Source: an uncultured bacterium
GTDB taxonomy: Bacteria > Bacteroidota > Bacteroidia > Bacteroidales > Rikenellaceae
Assembly: GCA_905214725.1 (NCBI GenBank)
Contig: CAJMNH010000001.1
Location: 372,001 to 436,000, forward strand
Length of the DNA: 64,000 bases
Reading direction: 5' to 3'
Positions within the stretch are counted from its first letter, which is position 1. Every line of letters starts with the position of its first letter. The position numbers and the translations under genes were made by a program. The notes below the pieces were generated by a model. The model had not been told where the DNA came from, searched no databases, and was given only the letters and a program-made list of their open reading frames with translations. Below are positions 25,409 to 33,654 of this stretch, piece by piece.

Positions 25409-27082
25409 TTATTCCATTAACTTCTTGTACTTCACGCGGTGGGGCGTCGTATCGCCGCCCTGCGCGCGCTTCCACTCCTCGAACTCGCTGTACGAGCCCT
25501 GATAGAAGACGGCCTCCGAGTCGCCCTCGAACGAGAGGATGTGCGTGGCGATACGGTCCAAGAACCAGCGGTCGTGCGAGATGACGACGGCGCAGCCGGC
25601 GAAATTCTCCAATCCCTCCTCCAACGCCCGCAGCGTGTTGACGTCGATGTCGTTGGTCGGCTCGTCCAGCAGCAGGACATTGCCGCCTTCCTTGAGAGCC
25701 AACGCCAAATGCAGCCGATTGCGCTCGCCGCCCGACAATACGCCGCATTTCTTCTCCTGATCGGCGCCCGTGAAGTTGAACCGCGCCACATAGGCACGCG
25801 CCGGCACCTGACGGTTGCCCAGTTGAATCCACTCGCTGTTCTGCGAGATCACCTCATAGACCGTCTTTTCGGGATCGATCGACTTGTGCTGCTGATCGAC
25901 ATAGGAGAGTTTGACGGTCTGTCCGACGGTGAAGGTTCCCGACGTGGGCTGCTCGATCCCCATAATCATACGGAAAAGGGTGGTTTTGCCCGTACCGTTG
26001 GGACCGATAACCCCCACAATGCCTGCGGGCGGCAGCGTAAAGTTGAGATTTTCGTAGAGCACGCGGTCGCCGAAAGTCTTCGTTACGTCGTGCGCCTCGA
26101 TCACCACGTCGCCCAGACGCGGCCCGTTGGGAATATAGATTTCGAGTTTCTCCTCCTGCTGTTTGGCATCCTCGTTGAGCATCTTGTCATAGGCCGACAG
26201 ACGCGCCTTGCTCTTGGCATGACGGCCGGCGGGCGACATGCGCACCCACTCCAACTCGCGTTCGAGAGTCTTGCGACGCTTCGACGCCTGCTTCTCCTCC
26301 ATTTCCAGACGATTGGACTTTTGCTCGAGCCAGCCCGAGTAGTTGCCCTTCCACGGAATGCCCTCGCCACGGTCCAGCTCCAGAATCCAGCCCGCAACAT
26401 TGTCGAGGAAATAACGGTCGTGCGTCACGGCGATCACCGTACCTTTATATTGTTGCAGATGTTGCTCCAACCAATCGATCGACTCGGCATCGAGGTGGTT
26501 GGTCGGCTCGTCCAGCAGGAGCACGTCGGGCTGCTGCAACAACAGTCGGCACAACGCCACGCGGCGGCGTTCGCCGCCCGACAGCACTTTGACCGGCTGA
26601 TCGGGATCGGGACAGCGCAGGGCATCCATCGCACGTTCCAGCACGCTGTCCAACTCCCAGCCGTTCGCATGGTCGATCTGTTCGTACAGTTCGCCCTGCC
26701 GTTCGATGAGCCGCGCCATCGTGTCGTCGTCCATCGGTTCGCACAGCTTCTGGTTTATCTCTTCGTACTCTTTAAGCAACGCTACGGTTGCGGCACAGCC
26801 TTCCTCGACCACTTCGCGTACGGTCTTCGTATCGTCGAGCTGCGGTTCCTGCTCCAGATAGCCCACCGTGTAACCGGGGGAGAAGACCACCTCGCCCTGA
26901 AAGTTCTTGTCGATGCCGGCAATGATCTTCATCAGCGTCGACTTACCCGACCCGTTCAGACCGATGATGCCGATCTTGGCTCCGTAAAAGAAGGAGAGGT
27001 AGATGTTGTTGAGTACCTTTTTCTGATTGGTGAAGGTCTTGGAGACACCCACCATGGAAAAGATGATTTTTTCGTCTGCCAT
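25409..27082 (-). CDS. ettA: Energy-dependent translational throttle protein EttA (ABC-F)
   Basis: 557 residues from MADEKIIFSMVGVSKTF, the usual EttA length. Two ABC domains are present, each with Walker A (GLNGSGKSTLMKII, GPNGTGKTTLFRMI), an LSGGERRRVALC or LSGGERNRLHLA signature and Walker B (VLLLDEPTNHLD, VLLLDEPTNDID). The P-site linker lies between them (ERELEWVRMSPAGRHAKSKA). No membrane segments. It binds the ribosome E site and controls translation in response to ATP. The frame is open 25 codons upstream, but those would be read through the stem of the leader element. Confidence 0.93.
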   Translation of the reverse strand: MADEKIIFSMVGVSKTFTNQKKVLNNIYLSFFYGAKIGIIGLNGSGKSTLMKIIAGIDKNFQGEVVFSPGYTVGYLEQEPQLDDTKTVREVVEEGCAATVALLKEYEEINQKLCEPMDDDTMARLIERQGELYEQIDHANGWELDSVLERAMDALRCPDPDQPVKVLSGGERRRVALCRLLLQQPDVLLLDEPTNHLDAESIDWLEQHLQQYKGTVIAVTHDRYFLDNVAGWILELDRGEGIPWKGNYSGWLEQKSNRLEMEEKQASKRRKTLERELEWVRMSPAGRHAKSKARLSAYDKMLNEDAKQQEEKLEIYIPNGPRLGDVVIEAHDVTKTFGDRVLYENLNFTLPPAGIVGVIGPNGTGKTTLFRMIMGIEQPTSGTFTVGQTVKLSYVDQQHKSIDPEKTVYEVISQNSEWIQLGNRQVPARAYVARFNFTGADQEKKCGVLSGGERNRLHLALALKEGGNVLLLDEPTNDIDVNTLRALEEGLENFAGCAVVISHDRWFLDRIATHILSFEGDSEAVFYQGSYSEFEEWKRAQGGDTTPHRVKYKKLME

Positions 27083-27234
27083 AGATTCATGTGAGGAAGA
27101 CGGGGAATTGGTATATTTCGAAGGGTCGCCTGCCGTAACGGAATCCGTCTTCCTCACATGAACGGCGTTTTCACAAACGCCGATTCCATTTCGACATTCC
27201 CTCTAAATCTCCCTTCGACAAAGGGAGACTTATA
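27083..27234 (-). promoter_or_regulatory. Candidate structured leader element (copy C) before ettA
   Basis: Read on the minus strand: hairpin CTCCCTT/AAGGGAG (27209-27227); box GAGGGAATGTC; hairpin CGGCGTTT/AAACGCCG with a GTGA tetraloop (27163-27182); then a perfect 18-bp stem (27145-27162 with 27086-27103) closing a 41-base loop, ending 3 bases before the ATG at 27082. In the loop ATTCCC can pair with GGGAAT of the box. It shares layout with the leaders at 19684-19832 and 45503-45652 but not the stem sequence, and it lacks their ACGTTAAA. Confidence 0.5.
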
Positions 27235-27273
27235 CTTGTCGAACCATTCGGCACGCCGAAATGACTCGAAGCA

Positions 27274-27309
27274 CAAAGGTACGAAAAAAGAGCGTATTTT
27301 CCGATACGC
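27274..27309 (-). promoter_or_regulatory. ettA promoter with inverted repeat
   Basis: TACCTTTG (complement of 27274-27281) is a consensus -7 box; the start would be near 27267, giving a leader of about 185 bases. Where the -33 box should be there is an inverted repeat GCGTAT-N6-ATACGC (27292-27309), which could be an operator. No good TTTG is seen at the right spacing. Confidence 0.5.
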
Positions 27310-27602
27310 CCTCTGGATATTCGAAAAAAAACGTCCGATCCTTAGTGAAACAAATATCCGGTGACGAACAGGCTAAAAAAACGGAAACCACAAAACCCGA
27401 ATTTTCTTCATTCCCGCCTCGTTTCTCCGAAGGTAGCATACTGCATTCGGTTTCGATCCTCGTCCGTGCCGAAACGAAAAGATAAAAATATCTTATGAAA
27501 TTATAAAAATAAAGAATTGCATTCCTCGATGAACTTACGACAATTTTTTCTATCTTTGTTAGGTGATAATCGACTCACTTAGCATTTTTAAATTTATAAG
27601 TT
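27310..27602. other. Intergenic region between ettA and rubrerythrin promoters
   Basis: Divergent spacer. The right half is AT-rich and contains TATCTTTG at 27551-27558, a consensus -7 box for rubrerythrin with a predicted start near 27565 and a leader of about 38 bases. No matching -33 TTTG was found, so an activator may be involved. The rest shows only a weak inverted repeat GTTTCG..CGAAAC near 27450-27476. No gene is seen. Confidence 0.5.
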
Positions 27603-28178
27603 ATGAAAAGCATTAAAGGAACCAAGACCGAGCAGAATCTGCTCACGGCGTTCGCCGGCGAAGCACAGGCCCGCAACCGTTATACCTATTTCGCAAGCGT
27701 AGCCAAGAAAGAGGGTTACGAGCAGATCGCGGGCGTCTTTCTCGAGACGGCCGATCAGGAGAAGGAACACGCCAAGAAGTTCTTCAAATATCTCGAAGGC
27801 GGCTGCGTGTCCATCACGGCCAGTTTCCCTGCCGGTGTAATCGGCACCACGGAAGAGAACCTCAAAGCCGCCGCGATGGGCGAGAACGAGGAGTGGACCG
27901 ATATGTATCCTGAATTCGCGAAGGTGGCCGACGAGGAGGGCTTCCCCGAGATCGCCGCTACGTTCCGCATGGTGATCGTTGCCGAGCGCGAACACGAAGA
28001 TCGCTATCTCAAACTTCTGAGCCGGCTGACCGACGGCAATTTCTTCATCCGCGACCACGAAATCTGGTGGCAGTGCCGCAACTGCGGTTACGTTTGCAAG
28101 GGCACCGAGGCTCCGAAGATCTGCCCCGCCTGCAAGCATCCGCAGGCCTATTTCGAACCGAAGAAAGAGAATTATTAG
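27603..28178 (+). CDS. Rubrerythrin
   Basis: 191 residues. The four-helix diiron domain has the ligand motifs EAQARNRYTYFA, EKEHAKKFFKYLE, EENLKAAAMGENEEWTDMYPEFA and EREHEDRYLKLL. The C-terminal rubredoxin-like domain has CRNCGYVCKG and CPACKHPQAYF, the two CxxC iron ligands. It reduces hydrogen peroxide in the cytosol, protecting an anaerobe from oxygen. It is a single gene ended by a strong bidirectional terminator. Confidence 0.95.
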   Translation: MKSIKGTKTEQNLLTAFAGEAQARNRYTYFASVAKKEGYEQIAGVFLETADQEKEHAKKFFKYLEGGCVSITASFPAGVIGTTEENLKAAAMGENEEWTDMYPEFAKVADEEGFPEIAATFRMVIVAEREHEDRYLKLLSRLTDGNFFIRDHEIWWQCRNCGYVCKGTEAPKICPACKHPQAYFEPKKENY

Positions 28179-28187
28179 GCCGTACGG

Positions 28188-28234
28188 CTGAAAAAACAAA
28201 GCGAACCTCGAAAGGGTTCGCTTTGTTTTTTCAG
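28188..28234. terminator. Strong bidirectional terminator
   Basis: A perfect 20-base inverted repeat (28188-28207 with 28215-28234) with A6 and T6 at the outer ends, so it works in both directions. It overlaps the last codons of the CapA-like gene (stop at 28231). Confidence 0.92.
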
Positions 28235-29343
28235 TCATTCCCGCCGAGCAGGCTGCGCGTATCGCTCATAAACCGTTCATAAGCGGTTCGGGCAAAGGCC
28301 GTCATCGGAAGCGTGTCGCCCACCTCGGGCGGCAGAATGCAATAATCGGGCAGCGCGACCCATACCGGAACCGCCCGCGACGCATAGCGCATCGTCCGTC
28401 GGCGCGTCGAATCGCCTGCAATGCGCTTCTCTACCTCCACTTCGGCCAACAGACCGCCGTCGCAGTAGCGGCGACGCTGATTCGAGACGAAATTTCCCAA
28501 TGAATAAAAGACAGCACCCGTCGAGTCCTGCTCAAAGGATTGCACTACGTGCGGATGGCTGCCGATGATCAAATCGACGCCATGCCGTCGCAGAAAACCG
28601 GTCAGCAGCCGCTGTTCACGGTTGGGACGCCGCTCGTATTCATTGCCCCAATGCAGAAAGACGACGACGCAGTCGGTCGACGTCCGGTCGACAGCGGCCA
28701 AGTCGCGGGCGATGGCGACGGTATCGATCCGGTTGACCGTCGCGCCCGAGGGAACAGGCAAGCCGTTGGTTCCATAGGTATAGTTGAACAGGGCGAACCG
28801 GATGCCGTTCGCTTCAAGCCGCAACGGATGGTCGGCGCCGTGCCGCAACGTGTCGATGAAAGTCCCCGTATGACGGACGCCGGCATCGTCGAGCGCGGCA
28901 AGCGTCGCCCCGATGCCCCGCACTCCGCCGTCGCAACAGTGGTTGTTGGCCGTCACGGCCGCATCGACGCCCGCCCTGCGCAACGCACGGGCCAACGACG
29001 ACGGGGTACGGAAGCAGGGATAACCCGTATGGGGAGCGGCGGGGGAGAGGGTGGTTTCGAGATTGACCACGACCAGATCGGCCGCATCGAAAAGGGGTTT
29101 CACATAACGGAACTGCCGACTGAAATCATATGTCCCGTCGCAACGGCGGGCTGCCGTCAACTGCGGCAGATGCGCCATCACATCGCCCGCAAAAAGAAGC
29201 CGTGCACGGGAAATCCGCTCTTGCGGTTCCCCGACGGCAACCGTTTGCACCGTCCGCTGCAAACGCACGATATGCCGCACGCTGACTCCGATGGCAACAG
29301 CCATTAACAACAGGACGGCAAAATTGCCCAACAGCCGGTTCAT
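28231..29343 (-). CDS. CapA-family protein (PGA_cap metallophosphatase-like)
   Basis: 370 residues from MNRLLGNFAVLLLMAVAIGV, an N-terminal membrane anchor. RLLFAGDVMAHLPQL near residue 50, VVNLETTL near 95, VTANNHCCDGG near 140, FLHWGNEYERRPNREQRLL near 230 and DLIIGSHPHVVQSFE near 265 are the consecutive metal-ligand motifs of the CapA/PgsA family. Members include a subunit for poly-gamma-glutamate export, but most Bacteroidota copies are uncharacterised; no capB/capC is adjacent. The start at 29343 follows the DUF4491 stop by 10 bases, so they are co-transcribed. Confidence 0.85.
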   Translation of the reverse strand: MNRLLGNFAVLLLMAVAIGVSVRHIVRLQRTVQTVAVGEPQERISRARLLFAGDVMAHLPQLTAARRCDGTYDFSRQFRYVKPLFDAADLVVVNLETTLSPAAPHTGYPCFRTPSSLARALRRAGVDAAVTANNHCCDGGVRGIGATLAALDDAGVRHTGTFIDTLRHGADHPLRLEANGIRFALFNYTYGTNGLPVPSGATVNRIDTVAIARDLAAVDRTSTDCVVVFLHWGNEYERRPNREQRLLTGFLRRHGVDLIIGSHPHVVQSFEQDSTGAVFYSLGNFVSNQRRRYCDGGLLAEVEVEKRIAGDSTRRRTMRYASRAVPVWVALPDYCILPPEVGDTLPMTAFARTAYERFMSDTRSLLGGND

Positions 29344-29353
29344 CGGCAACACG

Positions 29354-29656
29354 TCAGTTTTTCTTTTCACGTTTGGGAAACCAGCCTTTCGCCACACGCT
29401 CGCGCTGCTCGAACAGTTCGCCGATTCCCCAGAGCGACGATGCGCCCCACACGGCCAACAGAATCGAAAAGATCAGATTTTCAACCCATAGAGAAGCCGC
29501 AAGCGTTACCGCCCCCGACAAAGCAAAAGCCCACCAACAGCGCACGCCGAAATAATATTCGCCCTTGATGACGAAGGGATGAAAAAGACCGATAATGAGG
29601 AAGGTCGCCGCTCCGACGACGATCCCCGTCAGATGATATGTCTCCAAAAATTCCAT
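29354..29656 (-). CDS. DUF4491 small membrane protein
   Basis: 100 residues from MEFLETYHLTGIVVGAATF (a second ATG directly before it at 29659 is equally possible). Three membrane helices can be read: residues 9-25, 40-60 and 62-80. The phrase LIIGLFHPFVIKGEYYFGVR is characteristic of DUF4491. Function unknown. The consensus TACCTTTG at 29665-29672 lies only 6-9 bases before the start, so the message may be leaderless. Confidence 0.78.
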   Translation of the reverse strand: MEFLETYHLTGIVVGAATFLIIGLFHPFVIKGEYYFGVRCWWAFALSGAVTLAASLWVENLIFSILLAVWGASSLWGIGELFEQRERVAKGWFPKREKKN

Positions 29657-29664
29657 CATGCGGA

Positions 29665-29672
29665 CAAAGGTA
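29665..29672 (-). promoter_or_regulatory. -7 box directly before the DUF4491 start
   Basis: TACCTTTG on the minus strand, an exact TAnnTTTG. Its usual start site would fall on or just inside the ATGATG of the gene, implying a leaderless or near-leaderless transcript for DUF4491 and capA. Confidence 0.5.
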
Positions 29673-29781
29673 TGAAAAAATCGGCAATCCCGCAGGATCG
29701 CCGATCGCGTTCGACGCACTTGCCGGAGGAGGCCCGCACACCGGAGGGAGGGGACTCGCGCCGCAAGCGGAAAGTCGTCGT

Positions 29782-31128
29782 TTAGAAATTATACTGCACC
29801 TGCATGCTCACGCGGTTGGCATGGTTCTTCATGCCGTCCATGTTTTCACGGCGGCCGTAGAGATACTCTGCGGCGATGCTGCAACGCGAGGTGAAATTGT
29901 AGAAGATGTTGCCGAAGATGTATTGGCCGTTGCGGTACTGCTCACCCGAAAAATAGCCGTGCTTCTGCTGGATATGCGCTTCGGAGTAACCGCCCGAAAT
30001 GAAGAGCCGCTGCGGCAGAATGTTGATGCGCGCCGCGCCGTACCAGCCCCACATCGGCATGGTCTGAATTCGGGCCGGATCCTGCGGATCGGGCGTGAAG
30101 TCGTAGCCCAGACCCGACAAATCCTGAATGTAGTTGGTGATTCCCTCGCCGTAAACGCCGTTGCCGTAGATGGTCAGCACGCGTGCGAGATTGATGCAGG
30201 TGCTCGCCTGAACGCCCCAGCCCAGCAGCGAAGTGTTGTTCTCGGTGGTCGCATTGTGCAGGTAGAGATCGCGCACGACGCCCGTCACGCGGAAATGACT
30301 GTCGCGCTTGGCTCCCCAAGCATATTGGAAATAAACCGGAAAATCGGGCACGCGCTGCGGAATCGGATCGAACGTCTCGCCGAAAGTGCCGCTCACGCTG
30401 GGCAGCTCGGCGGCCAAGCCGAATTTCAGATGATTGTTCGCAAAGGGGACTTCATAGCGGATCATCGTAGCGAAGGTGAAATTGTAGGCGTTCGGTCCCT
30501 GAAAGTCGATCGTCGTAGGACCTGCGTCGAGATCGCAGAAGGTCGTCACGTCACGACCGAAGGTAAAGCCCTTGAACGACACGTAAGCCTCGCGCAGACG
30601 CGGGGTATAGCTGCCTTGCGCTCCGCCGCGGAAATCGGTGGAGACATAGACCACGACGCGTCCCAACGCGCCGGTGTTGGCGATACCTTTAAGATAGATG
30701 CGCGATGTGGAGGCATCCATCGACAGCCGCTGTCGGGAAGCATAATCGCCCGGCACGGGAATCGACGAAGTAACGAAGTCGGTAGCCGACGGCGTCCCGT
30801 CGAAATCGTAACTCGTACGCAGGGCGATGAAGCCGCCGATGGCCAGCGAATACTTGTTCTGTTTGTGCGCAAAGAGGAACTGTGGCCGTCCGGGTTGCTG
30901 GAAACCGGTGCGGTGCGTCGCCATATAATCGTCGACGGCGTTCATCATGGCTATCCGGTTACGGGCTGCACGGGCGCGCCACTCGCAGGGGATGAGCGTA
31001 TCGGTCTCCTGAACCGAGATCATGTAAACCGTAGGCGAACTCCCGTCCTGATCGGAGGACGTGTAAGGCTGCGCCGAAGCCGCGGTAGTCAGAAATAACG
31101 CAGCGATAAAAAGTCGAACTGTTTTCAT
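29782..31128 (-). CDS. Outer-membrane porin (DcaP-like beta-barrel)
   Basis: 448 residues from MKTVRLFIAALFLTTAASAQ, a signal peptide ending ASAQ. A short helical segment near residues 45-60 is followed by many alternating amphipathic strands such as KYSLAIGGFIALRTSYDF, LREAYVSFKGFTFGRD and RCSIAAEYLYGRRE. The last residue is Phe preceded by VQYN, the classic C-terminal signal for BamA-dependent barrel insertion. It resembles the DcaP family of porins; substrate unknown. The start at 31167 would place extra residues ahead of the signal peptide, so 31128 was chosen. Confidence 0.82.
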   Translation of the reverse strand: MKTVRLFIAALFLTTAASAQPYTSSDQDGSSPTVYMISVQETDTLIPCEWRARAARNRIAMMNAVDDYMATHRTGFQQPGRPQFLFAHKQNKYSLAIGGFIALRTSYDFDGTPSATDFVTSSIPVPGDYASRQRLSMDASTSRIYLKGIANTGALGRVVVYVSTDFRGGAQGSYTPRLREAYVSFKGFTFGRDVTTFCDLDAGPTTIDFQGPNAYNFTFATMIRYEVPFANNHLKFGLAAELPSVSGTFGETFDPIPQRVPDFPVYFQYAWGAKRDSHFRVTGVVRDLYLHNATTENNTSLLGWGVQASTCINLARVLTIYGNGVYGEGITNYIQDLSGLGYDFTPDPQDPARIQTMPMWGWYGAARINILPQRLFISGGYSEAHIQQKHGYFSGEQYRNGQYIFGNIFYNFTSRCSIAAEYLYGRRENMDGMKNHANRVSMQVQYNF

Positions 31129-31275
31129 AAGCTCATGTGTGTTTGTTGATTTAGAACTGTTTATCAATGTTGTATAACAGTCAGTTAATATTCGCCCTTA
31201 CCGAAAGCAAGATATATGCCAAAGAATTTAGCCCGATTCTTGAATCGACACGGACGAATATTCCGCCTGTTTTCG

Positions 31276-31283
31276 TATATTTG
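31276..31283 (+). promoter_or_regulatory. -7 box for the metallophosphoesterase gene
   Basis: TATATTTG, an exact TAnnTTTG, with a predicted start near 31290, 18 bases before the ATG at 31308. No good -33 box at the normal distance. Confidence 0.5.
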
Positions 31284-31307
31284 CAACATCTTCATAATCT
31301 ATCAGCT

Positions 31308-32471
31308 ATGATGTGGATGACGCTTTTTCTGATCCTGCTGCCGCTCGTCGCCGACGGATGGTATTTCCGGCGGCACCGCAAGACATACCGCTACCGCAAA
31401 CTGTTGCTGGCGCTCGTCGTAACGGGCGACCTGCTGCCGCTGGCGGGAGTCGTTCTCTTTTGGCTCGTGCGCGACAATACCACCGGCGTCATGGACACGG
31501 CCATGTGGATTTTCTTCGCCTATCTGCTGCTCACGCTGCCGCGCATGGCCTACTACATCGTGCGCGCCTTCGGCAGCGGGCGTGTGGCGCGCGTGTTCGC
31601 ACTGATCGCCGCGCTCGCCGTGGCGGGCGTACTGATTCAGGGAGCGACGTCGGGTCGCCGCACGCTGGTTGTCAATCGGGTCGTGCTGCACTCCGAGCGG
31701 CTGCCGGAAGCCTTCGACGGGCTGCGTATCGCGCAATTCACCGATCTGCACATCGGAACGCTCGTCGATCCGGCAGGGGAGATCGACGCGCTGGTCGATT
31801 CGCTCAACGCCCTGCATGCCGATCTGGTAATCTTTTGCGGCGATCTGGTCAACATCCGTTACACGGAACTCAACAGCCAGACCATGCATCGGCTGGGCGG
31901 TATCCGAAGCCGCTACGGTACCTTTTCGATCACAGGCAACCACGACACGGGCAACTATATCCGCGATACGCTGGCGATCCCGCCCGAAGCGAACATCGCC
32001 GCACTGCTCGAACGCCAGCGGGCAATGGGGTGGCGCGTGCTCGACAACGAAACGGTCTACCTGCGGCGCGGCGACGACTCGATCGCCCTGTCGGGCGTCT
32101 CTTACGACCGAGCGCTCGTGCATCACCGTCACGACCGTACGCTGCCGGAATACGACTTCGGCGAGACCTATCTCGATGTACCGAAAACGCTCTACAATAT
32201 CACGGCAGCCCATATTCCGCAGCTCTGGGAACAGATTCTCGCCGCAGGCTACGGCGATCTGACCCTTTCGGGACACGTCCACAGCATGCAGTGCAAAATC
32301 CGGCTGTTCGGCCAAACCTTTTCACCTGCGCGCCTGCTGTACCGCCATTGGAGCGGCCGCTATGAAGAGCAGGGGCGCACGCTCTATGTCAACGACGGCA
32401 TAGGATATGTAGGATTTCCGATGCGGATCGGTGCAAACCCCGAAATAACCCTGTTCGAATTACGACGATGA
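31308..32471 (+). CDS. Membrane-anchored metallophosphoesterase
   Basis: 387 residues from MMWMTLFLILLPLVADGWYF. The first 130 residues hold four hydrophobic segments. The calcineurin-like domain then shows all metal motifs in order: FTDLHIGTLVDP near residue 145, DLVIFCGDLVNIRYTE near 180, FSITGNHDTGNY near 205, and LTLSGHVHSMQ near 320. It should face the periplasm or cytosol with a dimetal centre; substrates of the family include UDP-diacylglucosamine (LpxH-like), nucleotides or phospholipids, and cannot be decided here. Its stop overlaps the next start by 4 bases. Confidence 0.87.
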   Translation: MMWMTLFLILLPLVADGWYFRRHRKTYRYRKLLLALVVTGDLLPLAGVVLFWLVRDNTTGVMDTAMWIFFAYLLLTLPRMAYYIVRAFGSGRVARVFALIAALAVAGVLIQGATSGRRTLVVNRVVLHSERLPEAFDGLRIAQFTDLHIGTLVDPAGEIDALVDSLNALHADLVIFCGDLVNIRYTELNSQTMHRLGGIRSRYGTFSITGNHDTGNYIRDTLAIPPEANIAALLERQRAMGWRVLDNETVYLRRGDDSIALSGVSYDRALVHHRHDRTLPEYDFGETYLDVPKTLYNITAAHIPQLWEQILAAGYGDLTLSGHVHSMQCKIRLFGQTFSPARLLYRHWSGRYEEQGRTLYVNDGIGYVGFPMRIGANPEITLFELRR

Positions 32472-33553
32472 GAATATGCGCTTCGGTCGCCCTGTCGGGC
32501 GACGGCTATATGGACGACCGATCGACCCGACGGCTGATCCTTTCGACGCCGGCCGACTGGCGCGAGGTGCTCCGTCTGCGGGCGTGGGCCGATGCGATCC
32601 TCGTGGGTGCGGAGACGGTGCGCCGCGACAACCCCTCGCTCACCGTGCGCGACGAAGCGCTTCGCAATCAGCGACTCGCCGCCGGCCGGCCGGCCGATCC
32701 CGTGAAAGTCACGCTGAGCCGTTCGCTACGGCTCGATCCGGCATCGAATTTCTTCACCGCAGACGCGGCCGCGCGAATTGTCCTTACCGACAGCGACGCC
32801 GCAACGCCGCTCGACGCAACCGCTGAAATCGTCCGTTGCCCCGACCTTTCGGCGGCGCGCATCGAGACCGAATTGGAGAAACGGGGCGTCGAACGCCTGC
32901 TCGTCGAGGGCGGACCGCGCACGCTCGGCATGTTTCTGAGAGAGAAGTTGGTCGATACGCTGCGCATAGCGGTCAATCCGGCCGTTTGTGTCGGCGATCC
33001 CCGCGCGCCCCGTTTCGAACCGGCATTCGATTTGACCGGTCTTCCGCAGATGCGCCGGCAGTTGGAGGGTATGGAGGTGACGACCTATACGTTACACCCC
33101 GACCGAACGGAGGAGGATTTGCACCATCTGCGTCATGCCGTCGAACTGAGCCGTCGCTGCACCCCCTGCGCCACTTCCTACCGCGTAGGAGCCGTCATCG
33201 TAACCCGTTCGGGAGCTGTTTTCACGGGATACACCCACGAAACCTCATCCACGCATCATGCTGAGCAGGAGGCCATCCTGAAAGCAACGGCCGCCGGAGC
33301 AGACCTGCACGGCGGCGCCATCTACTCCTCGATGGAACCCTGCTCGACGCGCCGCAGCGAACCGGAGAGCTGTACGGAACTGATTCTGCGCCACGGTTTC
33401 TCGCGCACGATTTTTGCGCTCTACGAACCTTCGTGTTTCGTATGCTGCGAAGGCGCGGTGCGGCTGCGAAAGAGCGGCGTCGAAGTGCGCGTTTACCCGC
33501 AATTGGGCGGCGACGTTCTCGCGATCAACAGCCACCTCCGCCTCCAAGAGTAA
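32468..33553 (+). CDS. Riboflavin biosynthesis RibD-type protein, reductase-deaminase order
   Basis: 361 residues. The N-terminal 210 residues are the RibD C-terminal/DHFR-like reductase domain: LRAWADAILVGAETVRRDNPSL and GVERLLVEGGPRTLGMFL are diagnostic. Residues 215-361 are a cytidine/deoxycytidylate-type deaminase domain with STHHAEQEAI (His-Ala-Glu) and EPCSTRRSEPESC (Cys and Cys) as the zinc and catalytic set. Canonical RibD has the deaminase first, so the order here is reversed. It should catalyse the two steps from the pyrimidine diamine to the reduced ribitylamino product. The ATGA overlap couples it to the metallophosphoesterase. Confidence 0.8.
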   Translation: MRICASVALSGDGYMDDRSTRRLILSTPADWREVLRLRAWADAILVGAETVRRDNPSLTVRDEALRNQRLAAGRPADPVKVTLSRSLRLDPASNFFTADAAARIVLTDSDAATPLDATAEIVRCPDLSAARIETELEKRGVERLLVEGGPRTLGMFLREKLVDTLRIAVNPAVCVGDPRAPRFEPAFDLTGLPQMRRQLEGMEVTTYTLHPDRTEEDLHHLRHAVELSRRCTPCATSYRVGAVIVTRSGAVFTGYTHETSSTHHAEQEAILKATAAGADLHGGAIYSSMEPCSTRRSEPESCTELILRHGFSRTIFALYEPSCFVCCEGAVRLRKSGVEVRVYPQLGGDVLAINSHLRLQE

Positions 33554-33654
33554 AAAAAGTGGACTAAACGGACTAAAAATGTCCCGTTTGCCCTCTCGCA
33601 AATAGATTTGAAGCCGATAATCTCTATCTTCGCAACATCATAAGTAGAAAAGAT

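Noticed and set aside
25439..27094. 551-codon plus-strand frame opposite ettA
   Set aside because: Shadow of ettA; composition rich in Arg and His as in other antisense frames here.
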